In this document: positions 41,912 through 51,264 of the stretch, piece by piece
How positions within the stretch are numbered: the first letter of the stretch is position 1
Layout: every line of letters starts with the position of its first letter
NCBI GenBank assembly: GCA_029268065.1
Contig: JAJUHC010000007.1
Coordinates: forward strand, 16,045 to 80,044
Reading direction: 5' to 3'
Source: Clostridiales bacterium
GTDB lineage: Bacteria; Bacillota; Clostridia; Oscillospirales; Oscillospiraceae
Length of the DNA stretch: 64,000 bases
Notes under the pieces: generated by a model
Told to the model about the DNA's origin: nothing
Seen by the model: the letters and a program-made list of their open reading frames with translations, nothing else
Databases searched by the model: none
Made by a program: the position numbers and the translations under genes

Positions 41912-43108
41912 ATGAAAATCTTAGTAATAAACTCCGGAAGCTCCTCGCTAAAATATCAGCTTTTTGACATGGAAAAGGAGTTCGTAATCGCAAAAGGACT
42001 GTGCGAGCGCATAGGAATGGAAGGGTCGCTTCTCCGGCACAGGCCCGCGGAGGGAAAGCCCGTTGTCTACGAAGAGGAGATGCCCAACCATGTTTCCGCA
42101 ATAAAGCTTATGTTCAAGGCGCTCACGGCTTCCGAGGGCGGCGTGATAAAGGATATGGACGAGATAGGCGCGGTGGGGCACAGGGTACTGCACGGAGGAG
42201 ACAAATTCTCAGCTTCCATCCTTGTGGATGAAGCCGTCAAGGATGCCATCCGTGAAAACATCCCGCTCGGTCCTCTGCATAATCCCGCTAACCTTATGGG
42301 CATAGAGGCCTGCGAAAACGTTATTCCCGGAGTGCCCCAGGTGGCCGTTTTTGATACAGCGTTCCACCAGACCATGCCTCCGAAGGCATATATCTACGCA
42401 ATACCTCAGGAATACTACACCAAACACAAAATCCGCCGCTACGGATTCCACGGAACGTCCCACCGCTACGTCTCGGCGCGCACGCTGCAGCTTTTGGGAC
42501 GCACCGAAAACACCAGGATTATCACCTGCCACCTTGGAAACGGCTCCTCCATTGCCGCGATTAAGGACGGAAAATGCATAGATACCACCATGGGTCTCAC
42601 CCCGCTCGAGGGCCTGATGATGGGTACGCGCTCAGGCTCTATCGACCCCGCCATCGTATGGTATATTTCGGAAATCGAGAACATGTCCGCAGCGGAAGTC
42701 GTTACGATGCTCAACAAAAAATCCGGCGCTCTGGCGGTTTCCGGTTTCTCCTCGGATTTCCGCGATATCGAGGACGCAATCGCAAAGGGCGACGAGCGCG
42801 CAAAGCTCACTCTCGACATGTTTGAGTACAGCATAGTTAAATACATCGGGGCGTACGCCGCAGCTTTAGGCGGAGTTGACGCCATTACCTTTACGGCAGG
42901 CGTCGGCGAAAACTCACCCGAAGCCCGTGAATCTATCATTAACCAGCTCTCTTTCCTCGGACTTAAAATCGATTCCGAGAAAAACAAGGTCCGCGGCAAG
43001 GAAACAGACCTGACCGCCGAGGGCTCAACCGGCAAAATATATCTTGTTCCTACAAATGAAGAGCTTATGATTGCCAGGGACACAAAAAATATAGTATGCG
43101 CAAAATAA
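41912..43108 (+). CDS. ackA: Acetate kinase
   Basis: Acetate kinase makes ATP from acetyl phosphate, the last energy step of acetogenic fermentation. The 398-residue protein starts MKILVINSGSSSLKYQL and has RVLHGGD, VFDTAFHQTMP, RRYGFHGTSHRYV and FTAGVGENSP. The ATG at 41912 fits the family N-terminus, though the GAAAGG site is 14 bases away; an ATG at 41897 is the alternative. No pta lies beside it; pduL at 36112 is the only phosphotransacylase in the window. Confidence 0.96.
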   Translation: MKILVINSGSSSLKYQLFDMEKEFVIAKGLCERIGMEGSLLRHRPAEGKPVVYEEEMPNHVSAIKLMFKALTASEGGVIKDMDEIGAVGHRVLHGGDKFSASILVDEAVKDAIRENIPLGPLHNPANLMGIEACENVIPGVPQVAVFDTAFHQTMPPKAYIYAIPQEYYTKHKIRRYGFHGTSHRYVSARTLQLLGRTENTRIITCHLGNGSSIAAIKDGKCIDTTMGLTPLEGLMMGTRSGSIDPAIVWYISEIENMSAAEVVTMLNKKSGALAVSGFSSDFRDIEDAIAKGDERAKLTLDMFEYSIVKYIGAYAAALGGVDAITFTAGVGENSPEARESIINQLSFLGLKIDSEKNKVRGKETDLTAEGSTGKIYLVPTNEELMIARDTKNIVCAK

Positions 43109-43131
43109 CTTTTTGCGTCATACTATATATT
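43089..43131 (+). terminator. Terminator overlapping the end of ackA
   Basis: The last codons of ackA pair with downstream sequence: ATATAGTATG with CATACTATAT and GCAAAA with TTTTGC, around the stop codon. An AT-rich tail with TTT follows. It is weaker than the GC-rich terminators elsewhere. Confidence 0.6.
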
Positions 43132-43156
43132 TATATTGTTTTTATTAATAAAAAAG

Positions 43157-43185
43157 TTGACTTTTGCCATATTGGATGATATACT
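43157..43185 (+). promoter_or_regulatory. Promoter of rplU-rpmA
   Basis: TTGACT (43157-43162) and TATACT (43180-43185) are 17 bases apart, upstream of a structured leader. Confidence 0.75.
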
Positions 43186-43189
43186 TTCA

Positions 43190-43276
43190 AAGCCGCTTTG
43201 AATAGGCCACATAAAGCAGGGCGCAAAAGCCCTCGCCTTGAGAGCGAGACTGTATATAAGGATGGTGCAATGCCCA
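43190..43276 (+). promoter_or_regulatory. Probable L21 leader RNA
   Basis: The rplU leader contains the stems TCAAAGC/GCTTTGA, AGGGC/GCCCT and CTCGC/GCGAG, followed by GGTGCAATGCCC next to the start codon. Length and position fit the L21 leader, a ribosomal-protein autoregulatory element of Firmicutes. Assignment is by position and general form, not by a full model match. Confidence 0.6.
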
Positions 43277-43591
43277 GTGCTGCACGCAATTTTTGAAACC
43301 GGCGGCAAGCAATACAGAGTCGCCGAGGGAGACACGATTTTTATCGAGAAGCTTCAGGCAGAAGCCGGAGATAAGGTAACCTTTGATAAGGTCCTCGCCG
43401 TAATCGGAGACGACACTCAGACCTTCGGCAGCCCCACGGTCGCCGGAGCCAAGGTATCCGCGGAAGTTCTGAAAAACGGTAAGGCAAAGAAGATTATCGT
43501 CTACAAAATGAAGCCGAAAAAGAATTACCGCAGGAAGCAGGGCCACAGGCAGCCCTATACAAAGGTTCAGATTTCCGCCATATCTCTTTAA
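43277..43591 (+). CDS. rplU: Ribosomal protein L21
   Basis: Large-subunit protein L21, 104 residues from the GTG at 43277 ([20 protein letters not shown]), which is the family length. It has [10 protein letters not shown] at the C-terminus. An ATG at 43262 would add five residues that other L21 proteins lack and abuts the SD-like AAGG, so GTG is preferred. rpmA follows after 42 bases; the prp protease gene normally between them in Firmicutes is missing. Confidence 0.93.
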   Translation: MLHAIFETGGKQYRVAEGDTIFIEKLQAEAGDKVTFDKVLAVIGDDTQTFGSPTVAGAKVSAEVLKNGKAKKIIVYKMKPKKNYRRKQGHRQPYTKVQISAISL

Positions 43592-43633
43592 TTTTGGGGA
43601 TAAAAACTACTTGAATTTTCGGAGGTGTAAACC

Positions 43634-43897
43634 ATGGCACATAAAAAAGGCGTCGGCTCCACTAAGAACGGAAGAGACAGCGAGTCCAAGCGTCTCGGCG
43701 TAAAAAGAGCGGACGGCCAGTTTGTTCTGGCGGGCAATATTCTGGTCAGACAGCGCGGCACGAAAATACATCCGGGCACAAACGTCGGCCGCGGAAGCGA
43801 CGATACGCTCTTCGCCCTCGTGGACGGACGGGTACGCTTCGAGCGTTTCGGAAAAGACCGCAAGGCTGTTTCGGTTTTTGAAGAAGCCGCTGAATAA
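43634..43897 (+). CDS. rpmA: Ribosomal protein L27 without the cleavable N-terminal extension
   Basis: Large-subunit protein L27, 87 residues, whose N-terminus reaches the peptidyl-transferase centre. It begins directly [16 protein letters not shown]. Most Firmicutes L27 proteins carry about nine extra residues that the protease Prp removes; here both the extension and the prp gene between rplU and rpmA are absent, a matched pair of losses. SD GGAGG precedes the ATG. Confidence 0.96.
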   Translation: MAHKKGVGSTKNGRDSESKRLGVKRADGQFVLAGNILVRQRGTKIHPGTNVGRGSDDTLFALVDGRVRFERFGKDRKAVSVFEEAAE

Positions 43898-44082
43898 TCT
43901 GATAATATTAGGTTTTGCAAGTGCCCATACGACTTGTCGTATGGGACTTGTTCATACGGGGAAAAAATGCCCGGCTCTCCGCCCGTGCAACGGGCGGCCG
44001 AAACGCGATTTTTTGTTTGTATTTGTATTTTTATTGGAATAATATCCGCAAAGAGGTTTTCCATTTTGAAGGGAGGCGTAAA

Positions 44083-45360
44083 ATGTTCGTAGATAAGGCG
44101 TCCATAAGCGTGACGGCGGGCAACGGGGGCAACGGCGCGGTCGCTTTTCACCGTGAAAAGTATATCTCCGCCGGAGGTCCCGACGGAGGAGACGGCGGAA
44201 AAGGCGGAGATATCATCTTTGTAGCCGACGAGAACATGTCCACTCTGATGGATTTTCGGCTGAAGAGAAAATACGTCGCCAAAAACGGCGAGGACGGCGG
44301 GGGCAAGCGCTGCTCCGGACGCGACGGGGAATCCCTGGTAATTAAGGTTCCCAAAGGCACCCTTATACTGGACAAGGAAACGGGCGCGGTTATCAAGGAT
44401 ATGTCCTCCACCGATGAACCCTTTGTGGTCGCAAGAGGCGGAAGAGGAGGCTGGGGCAACAGCCATTTCGCTACGCCCACAAGACAGGCTCCGAGGTTTG
44501 CAAAGCCCGGCATGCCCGGTCAGAAGCGTGAGCTGATACTGGAGCTGAAGCTGCTTGCCGACGTCGGCCTCGCCGGCTTCCCCAACGTAGGAAAGTCCAC
44601 CCTGCTCTCGGTTGTTTCCAAAGCGCATCCCAAAATTGCGAATTACCATTTCACAACGCTGTTTCCGAATCTGGGCGTGGTCTATGCCGGCGAGGGAAGA
44701 TCCTTCGTCATGGCGGATATTCCCGGCATAATCGAGGGCGCTTCCGAAGGAGCCGGCCTTGGGCACGATTTCCTCAGGCATATCGAACGATGCCGCCTTA
44801 TCGTGCATGTGGTTGATATTTCGGGAAGCGAGGGCAGGGACCCCATAGAGGATTTCGAGGTCATAAACACTGAGCTAAAAAAGTTCAGCCCCGCTCTCGC
44901 CGAAAGGCCGCAGATTGTCGCTGCCAACAAGTGCGATATTCTCCAGGACGAAGAATTGCTGAATAGGTTCAGGGAATATATCGAGTCCCAAGGAATGAAG
45001 CTTTTCGCCATCTCCGCCGCGGCCCACGCGGGCATACGCGAACTCATAGGGGCGATTTCCGAGGAGCTTTTAAGGCTTCCGCCCGTTCACGTTTTCGAAT
45101 CGAACTATGTCGAGCCGGAACAAAAGCTCGAATCGCCCGAGGATCTTAAAATAACAATTACTGAGGACAACGTCTACGAGGTCGAGGGGGCCTGGATGGA
45201 ATGGCTTCTTAGCACAGTGAACCTTTCGGATTATGAGTCGCGAATGTATTTTGACCGCATGCTAAGCGAGTCCGGCCTGTACGAGCGCCTTGAAAAAATG
45301 GGTATCCAGGAAGGCGATACAGTCAGAATATATAACCTTGACTACGAATACAAAAAATAG
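44083..45360 (+). CDS. obg: GTPase Obg
   Basis: Obg is an essential GTPase of 50S assembly and, in Bacillus, of stress and sporulation control. The 425-residue protein has the glycine-rich N-terminal Obg fold (GGPDGGDGGKGGD), the G domain (GFPNVGKSTLL, DIPGIIEGA, NKCD) and the C-terminal OCT domain, as in Firmicutes forms. The ATG at 44083 follows GGGAGG; the open frame upstream is intergenic. It lies downstream of rpmA with 185 bases between, containing the stem CCCATACGAC/GTCGTATGGG. Confidence 0.97.
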   Translation: MFVDKASISVTAGNGGNGAVAFHREKYISAGGPDGGDGGKGGDIIFVADENMSTLMDFRLKRKYVAKNGEDGGGKRCSGRDGESLVIKVPKGTLILDKETGAVIKDMSSTDEPFVVARGGRGGWGNSHFATPTRQAPRFAKPGMPGQKRELILELKLLADVGLAGFPNVGKSTLLSVVSKAHPKIANYHFTTLFPNLGVVYAGEGRSFVMADIPGIIEGASEGAGLGHDFLRHIERCRLIVHVVDISGSEGRDPIEDFEVINTELKKFSPALAERPQIVAANKCDILQDEELLNRFREYIESQGMKLFAISAAAHAGIRELIGAISEELLRLPPVHVFESNYVEPEQKLESPEDLKITITEDNVYEVEGAWMEWLLSTVNLSDYESRMYFDRMLSESGLYERLEKMGIQEGDTVRIYNLDYEYKK

Positions 45361-45362
45361 GG

Positions 45363-45388
45363 GACGGCGCCGTGAAGGCGCCGTCTTG
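45363..45388. terminator. Terminator between obg and sigE
   Basis: The stem GACGGCGCC/GGCGCCGTC around GTGAA lies 2 bases after the obg stop. The T-run is short on either side. It separates convergent genes. Confidence 0.7.
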
Positions 45389-45412
45389 GCCTGTTAATGG
45401 CTTTTATCACGC

Positions 45413-46132
45413 TCATATGGTGTCATACTTCATTATTTCGCGCTTCAGCCGCAGTATTATGCGTTTTTCCAGCCTTGAAATATACGATTGCGATATGCCC
45501 ATAAGGTCCGCGACCTCTTTCTGAGTGCGTTCCCTTGTGCCGTCAAGCCCGAAGCGCATCACAATTATGCTCTTTTCCCTCTCCGAGAGCTTTGAAAGCG
45601 CGCGCAGGAGGAGCAGCCTGTCTACGTCGTCCTCCATAGGTCTCATTATCATATCGTTTTCCGTCCCGAGTATATCGGACAAAAGCAGCTCGTTTCCGTC
45701 CCAGTCTGTATTCAGGGGCTCGTCGAAAGAAACCTCTGTTTTCTGGTTGTTTATTTTCCGCAGATACATCAATATCTCATTTTCGATGCATCTGGAGGCG
45801 TAGGTGGCAAGCTTGATGTTTTTGTTGTGGTTATATGTATTTATAGATTTGATGAGCCCGATGGTGCCGATAGAAATCAGGTCCTCAATATTTATCCCCG
45901 TGTTCTCAAATCGCCTCGAAATATACACCACCAGGCGGAGATTTCGTTCTATAAGCGTCTGCTTTGCATCCCCGCTTCCGTTTGCTAGCTCATCCAGAAG
46001 ACGGGCTTCCTCGTCCTTTTCGAGGGGCGGCGGCAGCGTATCGCTTCCGCCGATGTACAATATAAGGTCTGGAAGATCGAGCCCAAGCTTCTGAAGTATT
46101 TTTTCAAGCCATTTTTTGAAATCCAAATTCAT
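45413..46132 (-). CDS. sigE: Sporulation sigma factor SigE
   Basis: SigE is the early mother-cell sigma factor, made as a membrane-held precursor. The 239-residue product has an N-terminal pro-region (about 27 residues before [18 protein letters not shown]), region 2 ([28 protein letters not shown]) and region 4 ([20 protein letters not shown]). Its ATG overlaps the spoIIGA stop by 4 bases (ATGA), so processing enzyme and substrate are made together. Confidence 0.96.
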   Translation of the reverse strand: MNLDFKKWLEKILQKLGLDLPDLILYIGGSDTLPPPLEKDEEARLLDELANGSGDAKQTLIERNLRLVVYISRRFENTGINIEDLISIGTIGLIKSINTYNHNKNIKLATYASRCIENEILMYLRKINNQKTEVSFDEPLNTDWDGNELLLSDILGTENDMIMRPMEDDVDRLLLLRALSKLSEREKSIIVMRFGLDGTRERTQKEVADLMGISQSYISRLEKRIILRLKREIMKYDTI

Positions 46133-46986
46133 GCTTTCGCCTCCAATAATCCGCTTCCCACTATTGCCGAATAAATACCGCCCTCCGAGAGCCTGGTGGG
46201 AGATAGCGCGACCAGCGTACCCGTTTTGTCCCTGCCGTCAATAATAATTCTGTCAGGTTTAAAGGCTATAAGCATTCCCCTTTTTGTCCCTACTGAGCTG
46301 AACGGCAGCAGCCTGAACATCAGTCCGTATTCTGACAGCTTTTCTATCATGTGCGACGCGTTTTCGTTGTCCGAAAGAAGTATCTCGGCGGCCTTTGAAT
46401 CGAAAAGCCTGAGCACGGCGCTCGTTTCCGCCACGATCACAGACTTGCCGCTCATGGGGTCGGTCAGAGAATTTCCCGTATCGACAAGCGCGTTTATTTC
46501 CGTTCTGCGGCCCGAATATTCTATTAACGTATGTACGACTCCCCCGCCCCTCCTTCGCCCCAGCCTTTTGAAAACGAGAGTCAGCACCGCGTATGAGATG
46601 GCGAAGGATATGATAAGCACCTTCAGCGAAACGGGCGTCAGGGCTTCCTCCGCGCTTCCTCCGCCCGCCAGCGACGCCGCCAGAACCACGCCCCCGAAAG
46701 CGGCGGATACCGCAAAGAATATGAGGCTTATTCGCAGGAGCCCCCGTTCTCTGCCAAAACAGGTCAAAAGCATAAGCAGCGCCGCCCCTATTTTGAACCA
46801 GACGCTCTGCAAAAGAGTCTGCGCCACCAGTACGGCGGCAAGGGCATACGCTGCGCCGAGCAAGGCGGCGAAAGCGATTTTTAAACGGCTTGCATAGACG
46901 GCTGAAATCTTCGCCGTTGCGAGAAGCAATAGATAATTTACGGCAAAATTCAATAAAAAAAGAATATCCGCATAAATTACGCGCAA
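46129..46986 (-). CDS. spoIIGA: Sporulation sigma-E factor-processing peptidase SpoIIGA
   Basis: SpoIIGA is a membrane aspartic protease that cuts pro-SigE. The 285-residue product (from a TTG start) has five N-terminal membrane helices beginning [20 protein letters not shown], then a soluble protease domain with the catalytic [10 protein letters not shown]. The TTG at 46986 has GGGAGG 7 bases upstream and gives the normal family N-terminus; longer starts run into the upstream gene's terminator. It forms an operon with sigE. Confidence 0.93.
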   Translation of the reverse strand: MRVIYADILFLLNFAVNYLLLLATAKISAVYASRLKIAFAALLGAAYALAAVLVAQTLLQSVWFKIGAALLMLLTCFGRERGLLRISLIFFAVSAAFGGVVLAASLAGGGSAEEALTPVSLKVLIISFAISYAVLTLVFKRLGRRRGGGVVHTLIEYSGRRTEINALVDTGNSLTDPMSGKSVIVAETSAVLRLFDSKAAEILLSDNENASHMIEKLSEYGLMFRLLPFSSVGTKRGMLIAFKPDRIIIDGRDKTGTLVALSPTRLSEGGIYSAIVGSGLLEAKA

Positions 46987-47041
46987 ACGTCCACCTCCCG
47001 GCAAGACCATATTGAAGGGTCCCTCCGTCTCGTCCGCTACC

Positions 47042-47075
47042 ATTATATTTTTGCCGGCAAATCGAATACCGTCAT
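47042..47075 (-). promoter_or_regulatory. Possible spoIIG-type promoter with long spacer
   Basis: On the minus strand TATAAT (47042-47047) lies 22 bases from ATGACG (47070-47075), the spacing of the Spo0A-activated Bacillus spoIIG promoter. The -35 match is partial and no good Spo0A box is seen, so this is tentative. Confidence 0.35.
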
Positions 47076-47093
47076 AATATAGAGCGCAATAAA

Positions 47094-47122
47094 TAAAAAA
47101 ATCCACACTTTTAGCGTGGATT
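47094..47122 (-). terminator. Terminator after the DUF951 gene
   Basis: On the minus strand the stem AATCCAC/GTGGATT is followed by TTTTTATTTATT. It ends the DUF951 transcript ahead of spoIIGA. Confidence 0.85.
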
Positions 47123-47144
47123 AGCATTTTGCAAATATTTGCTA

Positions 47145-47336
47145 TTACACTGACTGCCCGTCTCTTACGATTTTCTTTATTTTTTTCTCGACCTTCGATC
47201 TGGGAAGCATGACTTCATGACCGCAGCCTAGGCATCGGATCTTGAAATCCATGCCTATGCGGAGCACCTGCCACTCGAACGAGCCGCAGGGATGCTGATT
47301 TTTCAGGGTCAGCCTGTCGTTAATTTTTATATCCAT
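47145..47336 (-). CDS. DUF951 family protein
   Basis: The 63-residue protein starts MDIKINDRLTLKNQHPCGSF and has CLGCGHEVMLPRSKVEKK; with the cysteine in HPCGS these could bind zinc. Such small proteins are widespread in Firmicutes; their function is not known. The ATG at 47336 follows GAGGA with a 4-base gap. It lies upstream of spoIIGA but has its own terminator. Confidence 0.85.
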   Translation of the reverse strand: MDIKINDRLTLKNQHPCGSFEWQVLRIGMDFKIRCLGCGHEVMLPRSKVEKKIKKIVRDGQSV

Positions 47337-47404
47337 ACATTCCTCACTTATATTTCGTTTAATTCCGGGGGATAATATCATAAAAATTATCTGGGAGTGG
47401 TATT

Positions 47405-47791
47405 ATGGGCGTCCAGCTTGAAGCGCGTTTTGACAGCGAGGGAAAAGCGAATCTCGCGCTGGAGCAGCTTCGTCAAAGCGGCATGATATTCGAACTTCTT
47501 GAGCTCAAGCCTGTTCGCTCAAGATGGCGGGAAGCGGGGGAAAATGAAAACCGCGCGATAAACGCGGTATTTCCTCAGGTGCCTGAGGGCTGTTCGGCGA
47601 CCTTTCCCTCCGGCATGCCGTTTGAGCACATGTGCGCCAGGGCCTATATGGCGTCCAATTCGCTGGCGGACGCCGGCAGCAGAAGCGACAGCGACATACA
47701 GCTTAGAATAAACGTGACCGAAAGAAGTCTCGGAAAGGCCGAAAAGATAATAAGGAGTGCAAAAGGCTACGGCATCAGGATAGTCCGTTGA
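47405..47791 (+). CDS. Unrecognised 128-residue protein
   Basis: I do not recognise this protein. It starts MGVQLEARFDSEGKANLALEQL and ends with IRSAKGYGIRIVR. Alternating strands and helices suggest a small alpha-beta (ferredoxin-like) fold, without membrane segments or cysteine clusters. An SD-like GGGAGTGG precedes the ATG. Its stop abuts the convergent rarA gene, with no terminator between. Composition matches the flanking genes, so it is likely real and native. Confidence 0.7.
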   Translation: MGVQLEARFDSEGKANLALEQLRQSGMIFELLELKPVRSRWREAGENENRAINAVFPQVPEGCSATFPSGMPFEHMCARAYMASNSLADAGSRSDSDIQLRINVTERSLGKAEKIIRSAKGYGIRIVR

Positions 47792-49057
47792 TTATTGCCT
47801 GCCCTTTATGGCGTCCCAGTACGCTTTTGCGGCCTGCTCGGTTTTATTGTCGCCGTATTCGTAATACTTCACGTCCTTAAGCTCGTCGGGCAGGTACTGC
47901 TGCTTTATATAGTGATTCGGATAGTCGTGGGCATACTTGTACTTTTCCACCGATTTGACCTCCGCGCCGTCAGCATGAACGTTTTTCAGATGTCTCGGTA
48001 CGTCGCCGCTTTTGCCGGCCTTAACGTCGGCAAGGGCGGCTTTTATCGCGCTGTTTGCGGAATTGGACTTAGGGGCGGTGGAGAGCAGCACCGCCGCATC
48101 CGCAAGCGGTATGGAGGCTTCTGGGAGTCCAAGCTGAAGAGCGCTGTCCACGCACGCTTTTGTTACCGGTATCGCCGTGGGATAGGCAAGGCCGATATCC
48201 TCCGCGGCTATCACAAGCAGGCGGCGGCAGGCTGAGATAAGGTCTCCCGCCTCAAGCAGGCAGGCGAGGTAATGCACAGCCGCGTCCGGGTCCGAGCCTC
48301 TTATGGATTTCTGGAGGGCCGAGAGGAGGTCGTAATGCCCGTCGCCCTCCCTGTCATAGCGCATAGAACTCTTCTGTGAAGCCTGCTCGGCGTCGGCGAA
48401 GGTGATTTTTATCGCGTTCCCCTTTCTTTCCGATACGGAAAACAATAGCTCCACCGCGTTTACCGCCTTACGAACATCCCCGCCGCAGGCTCTCGCTATA
48501 TTCAGGGCAACGCCGTCCTCAAATTCAGCCTTCATCCCCGTCCGGCCCTCCATGATTTTTGCCGCCCTTTCGACGGCGGTTACGATGTCCTCGGGGGCGA
48601 CGGGCTTGAATTCAAAAACCGTTGACCGGCTGAGTATAGCGTTGAACACGTAAAAGTAAGGATTCTCTGTCGTGGCTGAAATCAGGGTGATTTTCCCGTT
48701 CTCGATAAATTCAAGGAGCGACTGCTGCTGCTTCTTGTTAAAGTACTGTATCTCGTCGAGATACAGAAGCGCGCCGTTAGGCGTGACGAATGTGTCGAGG
48801 TCGTCGATTATCTCCCGTATATCGGAAATCCCCGCCGTCGTTGCGTTCAGCTTATAGAGCTTCCTGTTTGTCGAAGACGCAATTATGTTTGCGACGGTGG
48901 TCTTGCCCGTTCCCGACGGGCCGTAGAACAAAAGATTAGGGATATTCCCGCTCAGAATAATGCGGCGCAGTATGCCCTTCGGGCCGAGTATATGCCTCTG
49001 CCCGACGATATCGTCCAGAGTGGCGGGTCTTATTTCGTCCGCAAGCGGTCTGTACAT
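47792..49057 (-). CDS. rarA: Replication-associated recombination protein RarA (MgsA)
   Basis: RarA is an AAA+ ATPase related to clamp loaders that acts at stalled replication forks. The 421-residue protein has RPATLDDIVGQRHIL at the N-terminus, Walker A GPSGTGKTT, Walker B YLDEIQYF, sensor 1 SATTENP, and the C-terminal tetramer domain (AAEDIGLAYP). SD GGGGGTGA precedes the ATG. Confidence 0.95.
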   Translation of the reverse strand: MYRPLADEIRPATLDDIVGQRHILGPKGILRRIILSGNIPNLLFYGPSGTGKTTVANIIASSTNRKLYKLNATTAGISDIREIIDDLDTFVTPNGALLYLDEIQYFNKKQQQSLLEFIENGKITLISATTENPYFYVFNAILSRSTVFEFKPVAPEDIVTAVERAAKIMEGRTGMKAEFEDGVALNIARACGGDVRKAVNAVELLFSVSERKGNAIKITFADAEQASQKSSMRYDREGDGHYDLLSALQKSIRGSDPDAAVHYLACLLEAGDLISACRRLLVIAAEDIGLAYPTAIPVTKACVDSALQLGLPEASIPLADAAVLLSTAPKSNSANSAIKAALADVKAGKSGDVPRHLKNVHADGAEVKSVEKYKYAHDYPNHYIKQQYLPDELKDVKYYEYGDNKTEQAAKAYWDAIKGRQ

Positions 49058-49134
49058 CTCGTCACCCCCAGTAATGGGAAATTATTGATGCTTATTGCTG
49101 TTTTAAGCTATTATAATGCTGCTTTATGTGCAAA

Positions 49135-49158
49135 AAAAGGCGGAATATCCCGCCTTTT
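49135..49158 (-). terminator. Terminator after glyA
   Basis: On the minus strand the stem AAGGCGG/CCGCCTT with loop GATATT is followed by TTTTTGC. The plus-strand side also has TTTTGCTTTTT. Confidence 0.85.
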
Positions 49159-49207
49159 GCTTTTTATAATCGCCGATTCAGCGGCCTTTATTCATTTTTC
49201 ATTTATC

Positions 49208-50455
49208 CTATTCGTAGATCGGGTGCCTGGCGCAAAGCTCGTTTACCGTTTCCCTTATCCTGTCTGCGCTCCTGTCGTAATCCGTGGCCGCAAGGCAGAT
49301 GAGATCAGCGACAAGCTTCAGCTCCTGCTCCTTGAACCCCCTCGCGGTGACGGCGGAGGTTCCGAGCCTTATTCCGCTCGTGACGAGCTTTGCCTGCGTA
49401 TCCCCCGGTATCGCGTTCTTATTTGCGGTTATATATACGCTGTCAAGGCGCGCTTCCATTTCCTTGCCGCTCAATCCGAAGGGACGAAGATCAAGAAGCA
49501 TGAGATGATTGTCCGTTCCATCCGAAACCAGCTTTGCGCCGTTCTCCATAAGACGCGCCGCAAGGGCCTTTGCGTTTCTCACTATCTGCGACTGATACTC
49601 CTCGTACTCCGGCTTGAGCGCCTCGCCGAGTGCGATAGCCTTTGAGGCAATAACGTGCATCAGCGGTCCGCCCTGAGAGCCGGGGAATATGGCCTTGTCT
49701 ATCTTGGCCGCAATGCTTTCGTCGTTTGTAAGTATGAGCCCGCCCCTGGGACCGCGCAGCGTCTTGTGCGTCGTCGTCGTGACTACGTCTGCATACGGCA
49801 CAGGATTCGGATGCTGCTTGCCGGCGACGAGGCCCGCGATATGAGCCATGTCCACCATCAGATAGGCTCCGACTTCCTTTGCGATTTCCGAAAACCTTTC
49901 AAAGTTGATGAGCCTGGGATAGGCAGAGGCGCCCGCTATAATCATTTTCGGCCTGGCTTCAAGGGCGATTCTGCGAAGCTCGTCATAATCTATCCTGCCG
50001 GTCTCGCTGTCGACCCCATAGGACACGATATTGTAGTATTTGCCGGAATAGTTGGCCTTGCTGCCGTGAGTGAGGTGCCCGCCGTTGTCCAGATTCATTC
50101 CGAGGACGGTGTCGCCGGGCTTGACCAGCGCGTGATAAACGGCGTAGTTGGCCTGCGCGCCGCTGTGAGGCTGGACATTGGCGAATTTTGCGCCGAAAAG
50201 CTTCTTCGCGCGGTCTATCGCTATATTCTCAACGATATCGACGCATTCGCAGCCGCCGTAGTAGCGCCTTGACGGGTAGCCTTCAGCATATTTATTCGTA
50301 AGCACGGTGCCCATTGCCAGCATAACGGCCTCGCTGACAATGTTTTCCGATGCTATAAGCTCTATATTCCTCTTCTGGCGGGCGTATTCGAGCTCGATGG
50401 CCTTGCCCACCTCGGGGTCGTAATCCGAAATAAACGACATTATGTCCTTAATCAT
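49208..50455 (-). CDS. glyA: Serine hydroxymethyltransferase GlyA
   Basis: GlyA turns serine and tetrahydrofolate into glycine and methylene-tetrahydrofolate, with pyridoxal phosphate. The 415-residue protein has [40 protein letters not shown] and the cofactor lysine in [16 protein letters not shown]. The ATG at 50455 follows GGAGG. A promoter lies at 50489-50517. Confidence 0.97.
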   Translation of the reverse strand: MIKDIMSFISDYDPEVGKAIELEYARQKRNIELIASENIVSEAVMLAMGTVLTNKYAEGYPSRRYYGGCECVDIVENIAIDRAKKLFGAKFANVQPHSGAQANYAVYHALVKPGDTVLGMNLDNGGHLTHGSKANYSGKYYNIVSYGVDSETGRIDYDELRRIALEARPKMIIAGASAYPRLINFERFSEIAKEVGAYLMVDMAHIAGLVAGKQHPNPVPYADVVTTTTHKTLRGPRGGLILTNDESIAAKIDKAIFPGSQGGPLMHVIASKAIALGEALKPEYEEYQSQIVRNAKALAARLMENGAKLVSDGTDNHLMLLDLRPFGLSGKEMEARLDSVYITANKNAIPGDTQAKLVTSGIRLGTSAVTARGFKEQELKLVADLICLAATDYDRSADRIRETVNELCARHPIYE

Positions 50456-50488
50456 TCCGAAACCTCCACACAAAACACATATGATGTG

Positions 50489-50517
50489 ATTATACCTAAA
50501 ATCCCCCGATAATACAA
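50489..50517 (-). promoter_or_regulatory. Promoter of glyA
   Basis: TTGTAT (50512-50517) and TATAAT (50489-50494) are 17 bases apart on the minus strand. Confidence 0.7.
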
Positions 50518-50600
50518 CGCTTTATATCAAAATTATTAATGGTTTTTGTCAATATTTTATGATATTATTATTGGGAATAAAGCAGAGCGGAGTGTGAAAA

Positions 50601-51224
50601 TTGGAGAAATCCCGTATAGAAAACATCATAGATACCCTCGAAAGGGAATACCCTTCAGCCGCGTGCTCGCTCGACTACTCTAAAGACTACGAGCTATTGT
50701 TTGCGACACGTCTCGCCGCGCAGTGCACTGACGAAAGGGTAAACAAAATCACGCCCGTCCTCTATTCAAGATACCCGACGCTTGAGTCCATCGCGGGCGC
50801 AGACACGGAGGAAATCGAAAAAATCGTACATAGCTGCGGATTTTTCCGTTCCAAGGCCCGGGACATCGTGCTCTCCGCGCAGATGCTTATAAGCGAGTAC
50901 GGCGGTACGGTGCCGGACAATATGGATGATCTTCTGAAGCTTCCCGGCGTGGGGCGCAAAACCGCCAACATCATACTCGGCGACGTGTACAGAAAGCCCG
51001 CAGTGGTCGTGGACACGCACTGCATAAGACTCTCTAACCGCCTGGGGCTCGTAAGGACTAAGGATCCCGAAAAAATCGAGTTTGAGCTGAGGGATCTGCT
51101 GCCGCCTGAAAAGTCAGCCGACTTCTGCCACAGGCTCGTCTATCACGGCAGAGCCGTATGCACCGCGAGAGGCCCGAAGTGTGCGGAGTGCCCGCTGCTT
51201 GAGTATTGTCCGAGGATAATTTGA
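50601..51224 (+). CDS. nth: Endonuclease III
   Basis: Nth is a DNA glycosylase and AP lyase for oxidised pyrimidines. The 207-residue protein has the helix-hairpin-helix KLPGVGRKTANIILG with the catalytic lysine, the catalytic aspartate in VVDTHCIRL, and the [4Fe-4S] loop C-x6-C-x2-C-x5-C at the C-terminus. It uses TTG as start, 8 bases after GCGGAG. Confidence 0.96.
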   Translation: MEKSRIENIIDTLEREYPSAACSLDYSKDYELLFATRLAAQCTDERVNKITPVLYSRYPTLESIAGADTEEIEKIVHSCGFFRSKARDIVLSAQMLISEYGGTVPDNMDDLLKLPGVGRKTANIILGDVYRKPAVVVDTHCIRLSNRLGLVRTKDPEKIEFELRDLLPPEKSADFCHRLVYHGRAVCTARGPKCAECPLLEYCPRII

Positions 51225-51231
51225 AAAAACC

Positions 51232-51264
51232 TGCAAGGAGGCGCTCCGTGCCTCCTTGCACTTT
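51232..51264. terminator. Bidirectional terminator between nth and pyrI
   Basis: The stem TGCAAGGAGGC/GCCTCCTTGCA with a 7-base loop has CTTTTTACTT on the plus side and an A-run (T-run on the minus strand) on the other. Confidence 0.9.
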
